Source of the DNA: Chlorobiota bacterium
GTDB lineage: Bacteria; Bacteroidota; Ignavibacteria; SZUA-365; JAADGX01
Assembly (NCBI GenBank): GCA_013152135.1
Contig: JAADGX010000198.1
Coordinates: 1-6,444, forward strand
Direction: 5' to 3'
Length of the DNA: 6,444 bases
In this document: piece after piece, positions 6,245 to 6,444 of the stretch
Numbering within the stretch: position 1 is the first letter of the stretch
How the letters are laid out: each line of letters begins with the position of its first letter
Made by a program: the position numbers and the translations under genes
The notes under the pieces: model-generated
The model's input: the letters and a program-made list of their open reading frames with translations, nothing else
The model's database searches: none
Told to the model about the DNA's origin: nothing

Positions 6245-6444
6245 ATGTCGGTGAATTATTTTAAGGCATTGAAAGCGGCCCTGACGTCCCAGTACAACAT
6301 CATAGCTGTCGTGGGAGCGGGGTTGTTTTCGCTTGTGTCATGGAACTGGATACCAGCTCTCATTGCGGCGGGTTTGGAAATCGGCTATCTGGTAATCGCA
6401 CCCGCCATCCCCTGGTACAGGAAACGCGTCGAGCTGCAGCTCGA
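6245..6444 (+). CDS. Small membrane protein of unknown function, N-terminal part
   Basis: The frame opens at ATG 6245, preceded at 6231-6239 by a strong GGAGGGGGT ribosome site, and runs to the window edge. The first 66 residues are visible. After a polar amphipathic start (MSVNYFKALKAALTSQYN) come two likely membrane helices, about residues 18-33 (IIAVVGAGLFSLVS) and 36-53 (IPALIAAGLEIGYLVIAP), joined by a tight WNW turn. A cytoplasm-like basic segment, WYRKRVE (57-63), follows. The E-x-G-Y-L-V-x-A-P pattern followed by WYRK resembles the start of uncharacterised proteins that carry two N-terminal helices and a long helical cytosolic domain, but I recall this only loosely and assign no function. 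The gene has its own probable promoter at 6063-6091 and no gene between. The strong ribosome site and clean helix pattern make coding very likely. Confidence 0.8.
   Translation, partial: MSVNYFKALKAALTSQYNIIAVVGAGLFSLVSWNWIPALIAAGLEIGYLVIAPAIPWYRKRVELQL

Overview
The window looks like ordinary chromosome from a free-living bacterium of the Bacteroidota/Chlorobiota (FCB) branch, of the Ignavibacteria or Kapabacteria kind. The main evidence is a large secreted subtilisin-like protease that ends in a type IX secretion (T9SS) type A sorting domain, a tail essentially confined to that group. Coding DNA is moderately GC-rich. The three best promoters are of the ordinary -35/-10 type with 17-base spacers. 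The lineage call is an inference from protein features only.

Layout from left to right. Bases 2-193 (+) are the C-terminal end of a CoA-binding (YccU-like) protein. Bases 284-787 (+) encode a complete DinB-family putative metal-dependent protein with an intact His triad. Transcription then converges: a Rho-independent terminator at 805-842 reads on the minus strand and closes the protease gene at 872-3844 (-), which encodes 990 residues. Upstream of it on the same strand is purM (4023-5024, -), the AIR synthetase of purine synthesis, which appears to start at TTG. Next comes a four-helix membrane protein of unknown function (5191-5598, -). The protease and purM each have a promoter candidate just upstream, and the membrane-protein gene has a weaker one overlapped by a perfect 12-base palindrome. 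These three minus-strand genes are therefore probably separate transcription units rather than one operon.

Bases 5599-6244 form a divergent intergenic region of about 645 bases with no convincing gene. It holds the palindrome, a pair of mutually exclusive inverted repeats near 5948-5993, and a good plus-strand promoter at 6063-6091. That promoter would give a leader of about 147 bases before the last gene (6245 to the window edge, +), the start of a small two-helix membrane protein of unknown function.

The genes do not form an evident pathway: one is core purine metabolism, one a secreted protease, and the rest are small accessory or uncharacterised proteins. I see no RNA gene, insertion sequence, CRISPR array, phage gene or defence system. 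The most interesting items are the large unnamed module inside the protease and the structured intergenic region. I do not see a convincing new biological system here.
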